DNA of 64,000 nucleotides from an uncultured Polaribacter sp. (GCF_947495205.1 NZ_CANLXV010000004.1:1-64000), one strand, 5' to 3'. Shown: positions 19,036 to 28,665, numbered from the stretch's first letter. Translations and numbers: made by a program. Notes: generated from the sequence alone by a model not told the origin.

Positions 19036-20490
19036 TTAGACCTCTTGTAACTCTTTTTTTATTAATTTTTCTTCTTTATTTTCTTGTTCGTTTGTTTCTC
19101 CATAACCTAAAATAGAGAGTAATTCGCTACTTTTTTGTTGTTCTTTAAAAATAGTAATTTTAAGATCTCCATTTTTTTCTCTATCAATTAATAACTGTTT
19201 TGGAGTTGGTATTAAACAATGCTGCAAACCACCAAAACCGCCAATAGTTTCTTGATAAGCACCTGTATTAAAGAAACCAATGTATAGTGGCTTTTCTTTT
19301 TCATAAACAGGCAAATAAATACCGTTTACATGTTGTTCAGAATTGTAATAATCATCACTATCGCAAGTTAAACCACCCAATAAAACACGTTCGTACTTTG
19401 AGTTCCATTTGTTTATTGGCAGCATAATAAAACGCTTATTAATTGCCCAAGAATCTGGTAAAGTTGTTATAAAAGAAGAGTTTATCATATTCCATCGTTC
19501 TCTATCATTTTGTTTTTTCTGATACAATACTTTATAAATAGCTGCTCCAGATTCACCAACCGTAAAACTACCAAACTCTGTAAAAATGTTTGGTACATCT
19601 ACACCTGCTTCATCACAAGTAAGTTGAATTTGATTAACAATTTCATCAATCATATATGCATAATCATACTCAAAAGCTAGTGAGTTTTTAATAGGAAAAC
19701 CGCCGCCAATGTTTAAACTATCTAAAGTTGGGCAAACTTTTTTTAAGTTGATATATACCGTTAAACATTTCATTAATTCGTTCCAATAATAAGCATTGTC
19801 TTTAATACCTGTATTGATAAAAAAATGTAACATTTTTAAATCTACTTGTTTGTTTTCTGCAATTTCACGTTCGTAAAAAGAAACAATATTTTTATAACCA
19901 ATTCCTAATCTTGAGGTATAAAATTCAAACTTTGGTTCTTCTTCAGAAGCAATTCTAATACCTACTTTAAAAGGTTTAGAAGTTTCTTTTTGAAGTAAAG
20001 GCAATTCTTCATAATTATCTATAATAGGAATGCAGTTTTTATGACCAGATTCTATTAAACCGCCAATATTTTTAATGTATTGATCTCTTTTAAAACCATT
20101 ACAAATTACAAAAGTATCTTCTTTTATTTTACCTTCTTTTCTTAAGTTATTTACAATATCTATATCAAAAGCAGAAGATGTTTCTATATGAATATCGTTT
20201 TTTAAAGCTTCATTTAAAACATGTTTAAAATGAGAACTTTTTGTACAATAACTATAAAAATATTTGCCTTTGTAATTATGTTTTTCAAAGCTTTTTTGAA
20301 ACCAATCTTTCGCTCTATTTATGTTTTCAGAAATTTTTGGTAAGTAGGTGAATTTTAACGGAGATCCATATGCTTCAATAAGTTCCATTAAATTAATGCC
20401 ATGCCAAAAAAGTTTGTTGTTTTTTGTGTTGAATTCTTCCTGAGGAAAATCAAAAGTTTGATCTATTAAATCTTTATATTTCGTGTTCAC
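19036..20490 (-). CDS. speA: Arginine decarboxylase, PLP fold type III
   Basis: A 484-residue PLP enzyme of the alanine-racemase-fold decarboxylase group. The PLP lysine is in YSYCTKSSHFKHVL, and the phosphate-binding GGGFP block is in the middle. A C-terminal GLTCDSDD block resembles the CDSxD motif of these decarboxylases. It is shorter than the E. coli biosynthetic SpeA but resembles Bacteroidota arginine decarboxylases. The following agmatinase gene makes agmatine the likely product. It is the first gene of the polyamine operon, after a long leader. Confidence 0.85.
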   Translation of the reverse strand: MNTKYKDLIDQTFDFPQEEFNTKNNKLFWHGINLMELIEAYGSPLKFTYLPKISENINRAKDWFQKSFEKHNYKGKYFYSYCTKSSHFKHVLNEALKNDIHIETSSAFDIDIVNNLRKEGKIKEDTFVICNGFKRDQYIKNIGGLIESGHKNCIPIIDNYEELPLLQKETSKPFKVGIRIASEEEPKFEFYTSRLGIGYKNIVSFYEREIAENKQVDLKMLHFFINTGIKDNAYYWNELMKCLTVYINLKKVCPTLDSLNIGGGFPIKNSLAFEYDYAYMIDEIVNQIQLTCDEAGVDVPNIFTEFGSFTVGESGAAIYKVLYQKKQNDRERWNMINSSFITTLPDSWAINKRFIMLPINKWNSKYERVLLGGLTCDSDDYYNSEQHVNGIYLPVYEKEKPLYIGFFNTGAYQETIGGFGGLQHCLIPTPKQLLIDREKNGDLKITIFKEQQKSSELLSILGYGETNEQENKEEKLIKKELQEV

Positions 20491-20784
20491 GTTGTTTTTT
20501 TAAATAAATGATACAATAATTACTTCTTAGCTAAATTTTTAAATAAAAATTAGCTTAGAAAAAAATCTAATTCGATAAGAAAAAGAGTATCACTGTAATA
20601 TTTGCAAGTAAACAACATGCAACTTAAAGTAGCGTTGCATTATTTCTTTTAGATAAAAAGAAAGAGAAACCTTAATTTTTTCGTCGCATTTCCAAAATGC
20701 TGTGTACACTTTATTCTCCAAAAAAGTTGTACTACCGAAATAAGAAAAACTAAACATTTTACTTAAAAAAGTTAAGCAAATGTA
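20491..20784 (-). promoter_or_regulatory. Long leader and -7 box before the arginine decarboxylase gene
   Basis: No convincing gene is found in the 370 bases between speA and the helicase. A TACATTTG box (complement of 20777-20784) would start transcription near 20770, giving a leader of about 280 bases. Two stem-forming inverted repeats lie inside: AGCTAAATTTTT with AAAAATTAGCT (about 20529-20554) and ATGCAAC (20617-20623) with GTTGCAT (20634-20640). No known riboswitch class is recognised. A weak 70-codon frame on this strand (20590-20802) has no coding character. Confidence 0.4.
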
Positions 20785-20810
20785 TGTTTTTTTTAAATAC
20801 AAAAATAAAA

Positions 20811-20843
20811 AACAAAAAAAAAGTGAAAATAATTTTCACTTTT
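20811..20843 (-). terminator. Terminator after the helicase gene
   Basis: A 12-bp perfect stem, AAAAGTGAAAAT (20819-20830) and ATTTTCACTTTT (20832-20843), is followed on the minus strand by a long T run. It sits 18 bases past the helicase stop. Confidence 0.8.
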
Positions 20844-20860
20844 AATTTTTACTTTAAATA

Positions 20861-22429
20861 TTACTCTTCTGGCGGATATCCATGTATTTTTTCAAAATCT
20901 CTATCGAAATTTTCTCTTAAATAAGCGTTTAATTTCTTCCTATAATCATCTTTTAACCAAGTAACAAAATTGTGTGTACTTTTAGATATACATTTAGCAT
21001 ATCTATTAATTCTATCGTCTATCTCCTCTCCAAGCATTTTTGCTAAAATTAAAGCATCAAAAACATCTTCAGAATTTTCTATACACATTTTTGCATGGTG
21101 AACTATTGATTTTTCCAAAACTCGTTTAGAAGATTCACCTGCTTTTATAGTGTCTATGTATACTTTTTTCATATCGAAATAAGTATCTGTGGCTTTGGCA
21201 AACTCTTTTTTTACATTTGCAGGTAGCTCATATCTAAACGTACTTTCTATATCTTCATCAGAAAGAATGGTATCTAAATAATAATCTGGCGCTCTAAACA
21301 TTTTTTGCCAGTCTAAATCTGCTCCCCAAGCACCAAACCTATGAAAATTATTACCTAAATCTATAACATCAAATTCTGTTGTATTTTTATAAATACGAGA
21401 ACCACGCCCAATCATTTGGTAATATAATGTTAGCGATTTTGTTGCTCTGTTTAATATGATGGCTTCAATACTAGGTTCATCAAAACCTGTGGTTAAAATA
21501 CTTACAGAAGTTATAATTGCACCCGGTGTTTTATGAAACCAACGCAAAATTAATTCACGTTCTTTTTTTGTATTCGTATTATCTAAATGTGCAATGGGAA
21601 AACCTGCTTTTTTAAACGCATGAAATACCTGTATAGAAGTATTAATACCGTTGTTAAATATCAGTGTTTTTTTACCTTTTGCACTTTCTTCATAAGCGCT
21701 TAATAATTTAGACAGCATGTCTGAATTGGTGTATAAATCTTCTGAAGATTTTACAGTGTAATCTCCATTAGCACCAACTTCTAAAGAGGTTAAACCTACA
21801 TTATAAGAGTATAAATTGGCTCTTGCCAAATAACCATTATCTATAAGGTGCTGTATAGATTCACCAACAAACAATTCTTGGTAATTCTCATACATTGGTA
21901 ATTTTATATTAGAACTTAATGGGGTTGCAGTAACTCCTAAAACAAAAGATTCATCAAAAAATTTAAAGATTTTTGTAAAAGAATTGTAATGTGCCTCATC
22001 TACAATTACCAATCCAATATCAGAAATGTCTAATATTTCATCATTTAAACGATTTTTTAAGGTTTCTACCATTGCAACAAAACAGTTGAATTGGTCTTGA
22101 TCGTCTAATTTAGCTGTAGAATTAATAATTTTGTTAGCCACACCAAACTCATCTAGCATTCTAGAGGTTTGTTTACTCAATTCAATTCTGTGCGTAAGTA
22201 CTAAAACTTTCTTTTTAAAAGTTTCTAAATAACGTCTTACTATTTCAGAAAAAATTACTGTTTTTCCACCACCAGTTGGCAATTGATACAATAAATGGTA
22301 GTCTTTAGGAGCCGTTTCAAAGCGATGAAATATCTCTTGAAGTGCATCTTTTTGATAACCGTATAATTCTTTACCTACTTGTTGTGGAGTATTTGTGTCT
22401 GCCAAAAGTTTAAAAATTTTAAGCAACAA
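20861..22429 (-). CDS. Superfamily 2 DEAD/DEAH helicase
   Basis: A 522-residue SF2 helicase. Walker A is LPTGGGKTVIF (about 50-60), motif II is DEAH in VIVDEAHYN, motif III is GVTATPLSS, and motif VI is QMIGRGSRIY. The architecture resembles RadD/YejH-type or type I restriction R-subunit motors, but no nuclease domain or restriction partner is near. The 5' end has only TTG candidates (22429, 22426 or about 22405). A TATTTTTG box overlaps the first of these, so the true start is uncertain. Confidence 0.85.
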   Translation of the reverse strand: MLLKIFKLLADTNTPQQVGKELYGYQKDALQEIFHRFETAPKDYHLLYQLPTGGGKTVIFSEIVRRYLETFKKKVLVLTHRIELSKQTSRMLDEFGVANKIINSTAKLDDQDQFNCFVAMVETLKNRLNDEILDISDIGLVIVDEAHYNSFTKIFKFFDESFVLGVTATPLSSNIKLPMYENYQELFVGESIQHLIDNGYLARANLYSYNVGLTSLEVGANGDYTVKSSEDLYTNSDMLSKLLSAYEESAKGKKTLIFNNGINTSIQVFHAFKKAGFPIAHLDNTNTKKERELILRWFHKTPGAIITSVSILTTGFDEPSIEAIILNRATKSLTLYYQMIGRGSRIYKNTTEFDVIDLGNNFHRFGAWGADLDWQKMFRAPDYYLDTILSDEDIESTFRYELPANVKKEFAKATDTYFDMKKVYIDTIKAGESSKRVLEKSIVHHAKMCIENSEDVFDALILAKMLGEEIDDRINRYAKCISKSTHNFVTWLKDDYRKKLNAYLRENFDRDFEKIHGYPPEE

Positions 22430-22464
22430 AAATAAGACTTAAAATAGGTTTTTCCCAAAAAAGG

Positions 22465-22845
22465 TTATACAAATCTCGATAAATTTATTTGTGTTATATC
22501 ATAATGAGAAGCACTGTGCACAGATGTTTCATTTCTAACTACAATAAGCTGTGGTGATTGGTGCATTACTTGAAAAGCATAACCAACTTCATCAGAAATA
22601 TCTCTAAAATTTAGTAGATCTAAATAATACACCTTTAAATTTTTAGTTTCTTCTGTAAACAGTTTTTCAAACTGCTTAATTACCATGCTACTTATGCCAC
22701 ATCTTGTAGAGTGTTTAAAAATAAAAACTGCTTCATTTTTAGATTGTTTCTTAATTTCTTCTAGTTGTGCTTTAGAAGTTAAAGGAATCCATGTTAAAAA
22801 ACTTGGTTGCACTTCTTTCTTTTTTTTATTGCCAAATAAGCCCAT
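22465..22845 (-). CDS. ytxJ: Bacillithiol-system redox protein YtxJ
   Basis: A 126-residue thioredoxin-fold protein with a single active-site cysteine in HSTRCGISSM, as in the YtxJ family linked to bacillithiol-dependent protein de-thiolation. The N-terminus (MGLFGNKKKKE) is family-typical. The gene is 35 bases upstream of the helicase gene and shares its direction. Confidence 0.93.
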   Translation of the reverse strand: MGLFGNKKKKEVQPSFLTWIPLTSKAQLEEIKKQSKNEAVFIFKHSTRCGISSMVIKQFEKLFTEETKNLKVYYLDLLNFRDISDEVGYAFQVMHQSPQLIVVRNETSVHSASHYDITQINLSRFV

Positions 22846-22872
22846 TATTTATGTTTTATAGAATAGTCGATA

Positions 22873-22880
22873 CAAATATA
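22873..22880 (-). promoter_or_regulatory. -7 box upstream of ytxJ
   Basis: TATATTTG on the minus strand fits TAnnTTTG and ends 27 bases before the ytxJ start. A TTG lies upstream at a spacing of 16, shorter than the usual 19-21. Confidence 0.5.
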
Positions 22881-23050
22881 AGAAACTTTCAATTGTCAAA
22901 AAGTCAGTAAAAACAAGGTTTAACAAGACATTATGACTTGTTTTTTAATCACTTTTAAATTGGTATTGAAATTGCTCTTTAGTGTTTGTGAAAAAAATTA
23001 AATTACAACAACAAAGGACTTAAACCCTCTGTAAAAAAAATAAAAAGAAA

Positions 23051-25663
23051 ATGAATTTTAATAATTATACCACAAAATCTCAGGAAACCATACAAATGGC
23101 GCAACAAATTGCGCAAGGTTTTCATCATAATCAAATAGAAAACGAACACATTTTTAAAGCTTTAATTAAAGTTGATGAAAATGTACTGCCCTATTTATTA
23201 AAAAAATTAAATATTAATTTGGCTGTTGTAAATCAAATTGTTGACAAGCAATTAGAAAACTTACCTAAAGTTTCTGGCGCAACATTAGTGTTATCTAGAG
23301 AAGCCGGAAAAACATTAAATGAAGCTGCTATTATTGCAAAAAACAACAAAGACGATTATGTTTCTATAGAACATTTGATTTTGGCAATTTTTAAGTCTAA
23401 ATCTCACATAGCTCAGGTTTTAAAAGATCAAGGTGTTACAGAAAAGCACTTAAATAGTGCTATAAACGAACTTAGAAAAGGCGAACGTGTAACTTCTCAA
23501 TCTCAAGAAGAAACCTACAATTCTTTAAACAAGTTTGCGAAAAATTTAAACCAATTGGCGCAAGATGGTAAATTAGATCCTGTAATTGGTAGAGATGAAG
23601 AAATTCGTAGATTACTGCAAATTTTATCGCGAAGAACCAAAAACAATCCTATTTTGGTTGGTGAACCAGGAACTGGTAAAACGGCAATTGCAGAAGGTTT
23701 AGCACACAGAATTGTAGACGGAGATGTACCAGAAAATCTAAAAGATAAACTCATTTTTTCTTTAGACATGGGCGCTTTAATTGCCGGTGCAAAATATAAA
23801 GGTGAGTTTGAAGAACGTTTAAAAGCAGTTATTAAAGAAGTAACTACTGCTAATGGTGATATTGTACTTTTTATTGATGAAATTCATACGCTTGTTGGCG
23901 CTGGTGGTGGCCAAGGAGCCATGGATGCAGCTAATATTTTAAAACCAGCTTTGGCACGTGGAGAATTGCGTGCAATTGGTGCCACAACTTTAGATGAATA
24001 TCAAAAATACTTTGAAAAAGATAAAGCTTTAGAACGTCGTTTTCAAAAAGTACAAGTAAATGAGCCAGATACAGAAAGTGCGATTTCTATTTTAAGAGGA
24101 ATTAAAGAAAAGTATGAAGCACACCATAAAGTTCGTATTAAAGATGAAGCTATAATTGGTGCTGTAGAACTATCTGAACGTTATATAACCAATCGTTTTT
24201 TACCAGACAAAGCCATAGATTTAATGGATGAAGCTGCCTCTAAATTACGAATGGAAATTAATTCTAAACCAGAAGAATTAGATGTTTTAGATAGAAAAGT
24301 AATGCAATTAGAAATTGAAATTGAGGCGATTAAACGAGAAAAAGATGAAATAAAACTAAAATCTTTACGATCTGACTTGGCAAATATTAAAGAAGAACGG
24401 AACGAAATTAATGCCAAATGGAAATCTGAAAAAGAGGTTGTAGATAACATACAAAATGCAAAATCTGATATAGAAAACTATAAAATTGAAGCAGAAAAGG
24501 CAGAACGTGAAGGCAATTATGGTAAAGTTGCAGAAATTAGATATGGTAAAATTAAACAAGCACAAGAAATACTTGAAGCACAACAATTACTACTTTTAGA
24601 ACAACAAGCTACTAACAGTGCTTTAATTAAAGAGGAAGTTACTTTAGATGATATTGCAGAAGTTGTGGCAAAATGGACAGGAATTCCTGTTACTAAAATG
24701 ATACAATCTGAACGCGAAAAATTATTGAAATTAGAACAACAATTGCATAAAAGAGTAGTTGGACAAGAAGAAGCAATAATTGCAGTTTCTGATGCTGTAA
24801 GGCGTTCTAGAGCTGGTTTACAAAATCCAAATAAACCCATTGGCAGTTTTTTGTTTTTAGGAACTACAGGTGTTGGTAAAACTGAATTAGCAAAAGCTTT
24901 GGCAGCATATTTATTTGATGATGAAAATGCAATGACAAGAATTGATATGAGTGAATATCAAGAGAAACATGCAGTTAGTAGATTGGTTGGTGCACCTCCT
25001 GGTTATGTGGGTTATGATGAAGGTGGCCAATTAACAGAAGCAGTTAGAAGAAGACCGTATTCTGTTGTGCTTTTAGATGAAATTGAAAAAGCGCATCCAG
25101 ATACATTTAATATTTTATTGCAAGTTTTAGATGAAGGTAGATTAACAGATAATAAAGGTAGAATTGCAGATTTTAAAAACACCATTATTATAATGACATC
25201 TAATATGGGAAGCCATATTATTCAAGAAAAATTTGCAGATGCTAAAGCAGATTTAGAAGCTGTTACAGAACTTGCAAAAGTGGAAGTTTTAGGTTTATTA
25301 AAACAATCTGTAAGACCAGAGTTTTTAAACAGAATAGATGATGTAATAATGTTTACTCCTTTAAATGAAGTAAATATCTTTGAAATTGTAAAATTACAAA
25401 TAGAACATCTTAGAAAAATAACTGCAAAACAAGATATTACGCTAGATGCTACAGATGAAGCCATTAAATATTTAGCTAAAAAAGGTTATCAACCAGAATT
25501 TGGTGCAAGACCTGTAAAAAGAGTAATTCAAAAAGAGGTTTTAAACCAACTCTCTAAAGAAATTTTAGCAGGTAAAATAACTACAGATAGTATTATTTTA
25601 TTAGATGCTTTTGATGAGAAATTGGTGTTTAGAAACCAGTCTGATTTGGTGGAAGAATTGTAA
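23051..25663 (+). CDS. clpB: ClpB protein-disaggregating chaperone
   Basis: An 870-residue Hsp100 ATPase that resolves aggregates with DnaK. The Clp_N repeat domain covers about 1-145. The first AAA+ module has Walker A GEPGTGKT near 204. The M-domain coiled coil lies at about 395-530, separating ClpB from ClpA or ClpC. The second AAA+ module has Walker A GTTGVGKT near 603. The C-terminal D2-small domain contains [10 protein letters not shown]. The length is normal. No CIRCE or other heat-shock operator is recognised upstream. Confidence 0.98.
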   Translation: MNFNNYTTKSQETIQMAQQIAQGFHHNQIENEHIFKALIKVDENVLPYLLKKLNINLAVVNQIVDKQLENLPKVSGATLVLSREAGKTLNEAAIIAKNNKDDYVSIEHLILAIFKSKSHIAQVLKDQGVTEKHLNSAINELRKGERVTSQSQEETYNSLNKFAKNLNQLAQDGKLDPVIGRDEEIRRLLQILSRRTKNNPILVGEPGTGKTAIAEGLAHRIVDGDVPENLKDKLIFSLDMGALIAGAKYKGEFEERLKAVIKEVTTANGDIVLFIDEIHTLVGAGGGQGAMDAANILKPALARGELRAIGATTLDEYQKYFEKDKALERRFQKVQVNEPDTESAISILRGIKEKYEAHHKVRIKDEAIIGAVELSERYITNRFLPDKAIDLMDEAASKLRMEINSKPEELDVLDRKVMQLEIEIEAIKREKDEIKLKSLRSDLANIKEERNEINAKWKSEKEVVDNIQNAKSDIENYKIEAEKAEREGNYGKVAEIRYGKIKQAQEILEAQQLLLLEQQATNSALIKEEVTLDDIAEVVAKWTGIPVTKMIQSEREKLLKLEQQLHKRVVGQEEAIIAVSDAVRRSRAGLQNPNKPIGSFLFLGTTGVGKTELAKALAAYLFDDENAMTRIDMSEYQEKHAVSRLVGAPPGYVGYDEGGQLTEAVRRRPYSVVLLDEIEKAHPDTFNILLQVLDEGRLTDNKGRIADFKNTIIIMTSNMGSHIIQEKFADAKADLEAVTELAKVEVLGLLKQSVRPEFLNRIDDVIMFTPLNEVNIFEIVKLQIEHLRKITAKQDITLDATDEAIKYLAKKGYQPEFGARPVKRVIQKEVLNQLSKEILAGKITTDSIILLDAFDEKLVFRNQSDLVEEL

Positions 25664-25687
25664 TCTTTTGCTAACTTAGGTATTACA

Positions 25688-25720
25688 CCTCACAGATTTT
25701 TAAAATCTGTGAGGTCTTTT
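25688..25720 (+). terminator. Terminator of clpB
   Basis: A 13-bp perfect stem, CCTCACAGATTTT (25688-25700) and AAAATCTGTGAGG (25702-25714), is followed by TCTTTT. It lies 24 bases after the clpB stop. Confidence 0.9.
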
Positions 25721-25762
25721 CGTATAAAAAATTGTTTAGTTTCGTATTCAAATACAATAAAC

Positions 25763-26263
25763 ATGAAAAAATATTTCTTTCTTTTTATTCTCGCTTTTAG
25801 TATAATAACTTCTTGTAATTCAGATAAAACTACAACCTATTATTTAATTCGTCATGCAGAAAAAAACAGAACAGATAAAAGCAATAGAAATCCTAATTTG
25901 AATAAAAAAGGTTTAGAAAGAGCTAAAAAATGGGCAGATTACTTTAAAAATATTGATTTAGATGCTGTTTATGCTACAAATTATAAGAGAACTCAGCAAA
26001 CTGCAAAACCAACTGCAGAACTTAAAAATTTAGAAATCTTAAGTTATAATCCTTCAAAACTGTTTGATTCTGTTTTTAAAATAAATACCAAAGGCAAAAC
26101 CGTTTTAATTGTTGGCCATAGCAATACCACGCCAGATTTTGCAAATGCAATTTTAGGAGAAAAAAAATACACTTTTATGAAAGATAACGATAATTCTAGT
26201 TTATATAAAGTTACTTTAACTGCCACAAAAGTTAAAAGTGAAATTATTAAAGTTGAATTATAA
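25763..26263 (+). CDS. Histidine-phosphatase family lipoprotein
   Basis: From the ATG at 25763 the protein has 166 residues and begins with a lipoprotein signal (MKKYFFLFILAFSIITSC), with the lipobox cysteine at about residue 18. An upstream in-frame ATG at 25709 falls inside the clpB terminator and is rejected. The catalytic RHA block (LIRHAEKNR) and a second histidine in GHSNTTP mark the SixA/phosphoglycerate-mutase superfamily. The substrate is unknown; it probably acts at the outer edge of a membrane in the periplasm. Confidence 0.88.
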   Translation: MKKYFFLFILAFSIITSCNSDKTTTYYLIRHAEKNRTDKSNRNPNLNKKGLERAKKWADYFKNIDLDAVYATNYKRTQQTAKPTAELKNLEILSYNPSKLFDSVFKINTKGKTVLIVGHSNTTPDFANAILGEKKYTFMKDNDNSSLYKVTLTATKVKSEIIKVEL

Positions 26264-26289
26264 CAATCTAAATTTTAAATTACAAAATG

Positions 26290-26362
26290 AACATCAACAA
26301 CCACAAACCAACAACCACAAACCAAAAACCAAAAACCAAAAACCAAGTACCAACAACCAAAT
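26290..26362. repeat. Low-complexity CCAAAAA/CCAACAA repeat
   Basis: About 70 bases are built of short units like CCACAAA, CCAACAA and CCAAAAA with no G until AAGTACC near the end. It sits between the convergent phosphatase and methyltransferase genes, ending at the methyltransferase stop. Confidence 0.85.
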
Positions 26363-27184
26363 CTACTTTCTTGCCACTAACATCATATGAGGACTAAAAG
26401 CCAAAATAGATTCGTCTAATTCTGTGGTTTTTAAAATTTCTAAAAGCGTTGCTTTTTTCTTTGGATTTAACATGTTTGCAAAATATTCATTGTCTAACCA
26501 AATCATACCTTCTACTGCATAAAGGTTTATAATTTCTAAATTTTGTGAGGTAAATTCTTTTTTTAATTGTTTGGGTTTGTGGTAATAACCGTCTGCCAAT
26601 AACCAAGGAAATTCTTTTGGAGGATTATGAATACCTGTTGTTAACTCTGTTTTACACATTTCTAAAAATGGTTTTTTATGCACCAAACCTTGCATTAAAC
26701 CTGCCACAGTACTTGCAGATGAGTTAATTGCAAAACCTAAAATTAATCCGCCTTTTTTAAGTATTCTTTTGGCTTCTTTTATGGTTTGTAAACGGTCTTC
26801 CTTTTTTTGTAAATGATATAAAGGTCCGTGAAGAATTACCAAATCTGCAGTTTCATTATGGTAAGGTAAGTTTCTGCTTTCTCCTGTAATTACGGTAAAC
26901 GGGTTTTTTAGTTTACTTGCTCTTTTTTGTGCTAATTTAATGTGCTTTTCTACAGGTTCTATTAAATGAACTTCGTGATTATTTTGTGCCAACCACTCGC
27001 AATATTTTCCTGTTCCGCCACCAACATCTACAATTGTAATTTTAGGTTTTTTTATGTGTCTTTCTATTAAAGATTTTATACGCTCAAACTCAAAAAAACC
27101 CATACCAGAATCTAAACGAGTTTCTTCTGAGGCTTTGTTGTAAAAATTTTCTAATTCTTTGGAAATGAGTGATTTTTTGTTCAT
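26363..27184 (-). CDS. Class I SAM-dependent methyltransferase
   Basis: A 273-residue cytoplasmic methyltransferase. SAM-binding motif I is VDVGGGTGKYCEWLA (about 57-71), and motif II/III acidic residues are in VHLIEP and ADLVILHGPLYHL. The rest of the fold matches Methyltransf_11/25-type enzymes. The substrate cannot be told; neighbours give no pathway. Confidence 0.88.
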   Translation of the reverse strand: MNKKSLISKELENFYNKASEETRLDSGMGFFEFERIKSLIERHIKKPKITIVDVGGGTGKYCEWLAQNNHEVHLIEPVEKHIKLAQKRASKLKNPFTVITGESRNLPYHNETADLVILHGPLYHLQKKEDRLQTIKEAKRILKKGGLILGFAINSSASTVAGLMQGLVHKKPFLEMCKTELTTGIHNPPKEFPWLLADGYYHKPKQLKKEFTSQNLEIINLYAVEGMIWLDNEYFANMLNPKKKATLLEILKTTELDESILAFSPHMMLVARK

Positions 27185-27231
27185 AAATTGTAAAGAACTT
27201 TTTTAATTTGCTAAAGGTTGGCAAACAGGTT

Positions 27232-27313
27232 TAGCCGGGATTGAAACATTTGTTTGAGCTCTTTTTTGTTCTTTTTCTGAACAAAAAAAGCGAGTGTTGA
27301 AAGCGCGATTAAG
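27232..27313. repeat. Dispersed inverted-repeat element
   Basis: The element reads AGCCGGGATTGAAAC, then an arm CTTTTTTGTTC, a short loop, the opposite arm GAACAAAAAAAG (about 27281-27290), then GTGTTGAAAGC and GATTAAGCTCC. The layout parallels 55541-55675 (AGCC..GATTG.AAC, stem, GTGGAAAGC). It sits in the 141 bases between a methyltransferase and a lipoprotein gene. Confidence 0.7.
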
Positions 27314-27325
27314 CTCCTAAAAAAA

Positions 27326-28054
27326 CTAATTAAATTGGGTAACTTTTATGTTTTCTAAAATAATTTCAGAAATTTTTTCTAGCGCATTTTCTTCAAAAGC
27401 TTTGTCTATATTTTCTAACGGAATATTTTTGTTTTTGGGTTTGTAATTATCAAAATCTACAAATCTAATTTGGTTTACAATTGTTTCTTTTTTTAAGGCT
27501 CTAAAACGTTTGCCACCGCCGTTGGTTTGGTAAGAATATGCCAAATAATCTAATAAAAAATCTTTTTTGCCAATCCAATAAATAAAGGTGTCCTTATAAT
27601 CTTCGCCACCACCTTCTTTTGCAAATGTAATTTGTATTTTGTGGTATTCTTTTTGATTTATCGTGGCAGATTTTAGTAGCTTTTTATGTACTGCTTTATC
27701 ATTTAAACCAAATGGTAAAACTGAGAAATAATGCACTGAATTAACCGCATTTTTATAAATATTGGCATTTTTATCGGTTAATTTTACTTCTTGATTGTGC
27801 ACTAACCTTTTAAAATTAGTATTGGTTAAAATATCTGTAATGGAATCTTTTTTTCTGGTTAATGTAAAATTTCCATGTGCTCTTTTAGCTTTATATAATG
27901 TATTTCTAAAATGAAAAGCAATTTGTGCATTTGCCAATTTATGAACTCCAGATTTTAAAATGGATTTGTCTATAATTTCTTGTGCCGTAAGCTCTTTTTG
28001 CGCTGGTTTACAGGCTAAAAAAAGTAGTAAAATAAATATTGGTAAATATTTCAT
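27326..28054 (-). CDS. DUF6503-like lipoprotein
   Basis: From the ATG at 28054 the product has 242 residues. MKYLPIFILLLFLACK gives a lipoprotein signal with the lipid-modified cysteine at residue 15. The mature part is beta-rich with a VHYFSVLPFGLND block and resembles the DUF6503/outer-membrane-lipoprotein-sorting type fold seen in Flavobacteriia. An upstream start at 28090 would destroy the signal peptide. Function is unknown. Confidence 0.75.
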   Translation of the reverse strand: MKYLPIFILLLFLACKPAQKELTAQEIIDKSILKSGVHKLANAQIAFHFRNTLYKAKRAHGNFTLTRKKDSITDILTNTNFKRLVHNQEVKLTDKNANIYKNAVNSVHYFSVLPFGLNDKAVHKKLLKSATINQKEYHKIQITFAKEGGGEDYKDTFIYWIGKKDFLLDYLAYSYQTNGGGKRFRALKKETIVNQIRFVDFDNYKPKNKNIPLENIDKAFEENALEKISEIILENIKVTQFN

Positions 28055-28120
28055 GAAGTTTTGTTTTTTATTGTCGGAAATAGAAATCAAAATTACATTT
28101 CTTTCTCGAATTGATTAATG

Positions 28121-28128
28121 TATATTTG
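28121..28128 (+). promoter_or_regulatory. -7 box upstream of smpB
   Basis: TATATTTG fits the Bacteroidota consensus and would start transcription about 60 bases before the chosen smpB start. A well-spaced -33 TTG is not seen. Confidence 0.5.
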
Positions 28129-28194
28129 TTAAAAATATAATTGGCTATATATTTTAATTTTGGAAATTTAATAATCATAAAAAACAACCTAAGG

Positions 28195-28656
28195 TTGCAG
28201 AAAAACATAAACATACAGAATAAAAAGGCGCGTTTTGAATTTGAAATTCTAGACAAATTTGTGGCTGGAATTCAGTTAACGGGCACAGAAATAAAATCGA
28301 TAAGGTTAAGTCAGGCAAGAATTACAGAGAGTTTTTGTGAATTTAATGAGCGTGGTGAGTTGTTTATTGTAAATATGTACATACAAGAATACATGTTTGG
28401 GCATCATTTTAATCACAAACCAAAAAGTGAACGCAGATTGTTGCTAAATAAACGCGAATTGCGCAGTTTAAAGAAAGATGTAGAAGCTAAAGGTAATACA
28501 ATTGTGCCTTTACGTTTGTTTATTAATGATAGAGGATTTGCCAAATTAGAAATTGCTTTGGCTAAAGGTAAACAAACGCACGATAAGCGAAATACATTAA
28601 AAGATAGAGATAATAAACGCGATTTGGCCAGAATTAAAAAGAGTTTTAATTCGTAA
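28195..28656 (+). CDS. smpB: SsrA-binding protein SmpB
   Basis: SmpB delivers tmRNA to stalled ribosomes. From the TTG at 28195 the protein has 153 residues, beginning MQKNINIQNKKARFEF; this matches the family length and N-terminus. The in-frame TTG at 28141 would add 18 poorly conserved residues. Core motifs are TGTEIKSIR, NMYIQEY, HNHKPKSER-like (FNHKPKSERRLLLNK), and the basic tail KGKQTHDKRNTLKDRD. The tmRNA gene is not in the window. Confidence 0.95.
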   Translation: MQKNINIQNKKARFEFEILDKFVAGIQLTGTEIKSIRLSQARITESFCEFNERGELFIVNMYIQEYMFGHHFNHKPKSERRLLLNKRELRSLKKDVEAKGNTIVPLRLFINDRGFAKLEIALAKGKQTHDKRNTLKDRDNKRDLARIKKSFNS

Positions 28657-28665
28657 TTTTTGTTT

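Noticed and set aside
20590..20802. A 70-codon open frame on the minus strand before the arginine decarboxylase gene
   Set aside because: It has irregular composition, no recognisable domain, and its start lies inside the promoter region; a leader RNA explains it better.
20861..22429. The SF2 helicase as part of a defence system
   Set aside because: No nuclease, methylase or other defence partner is adjacent, and its neighbours (ytxJ, clpB) are ordinary.
25709..25762. An upstream start for the phosphatase lipoprotein
   Set aside because: It lies inside the clpB terminator and would bury the lipoprotein signal peptide.
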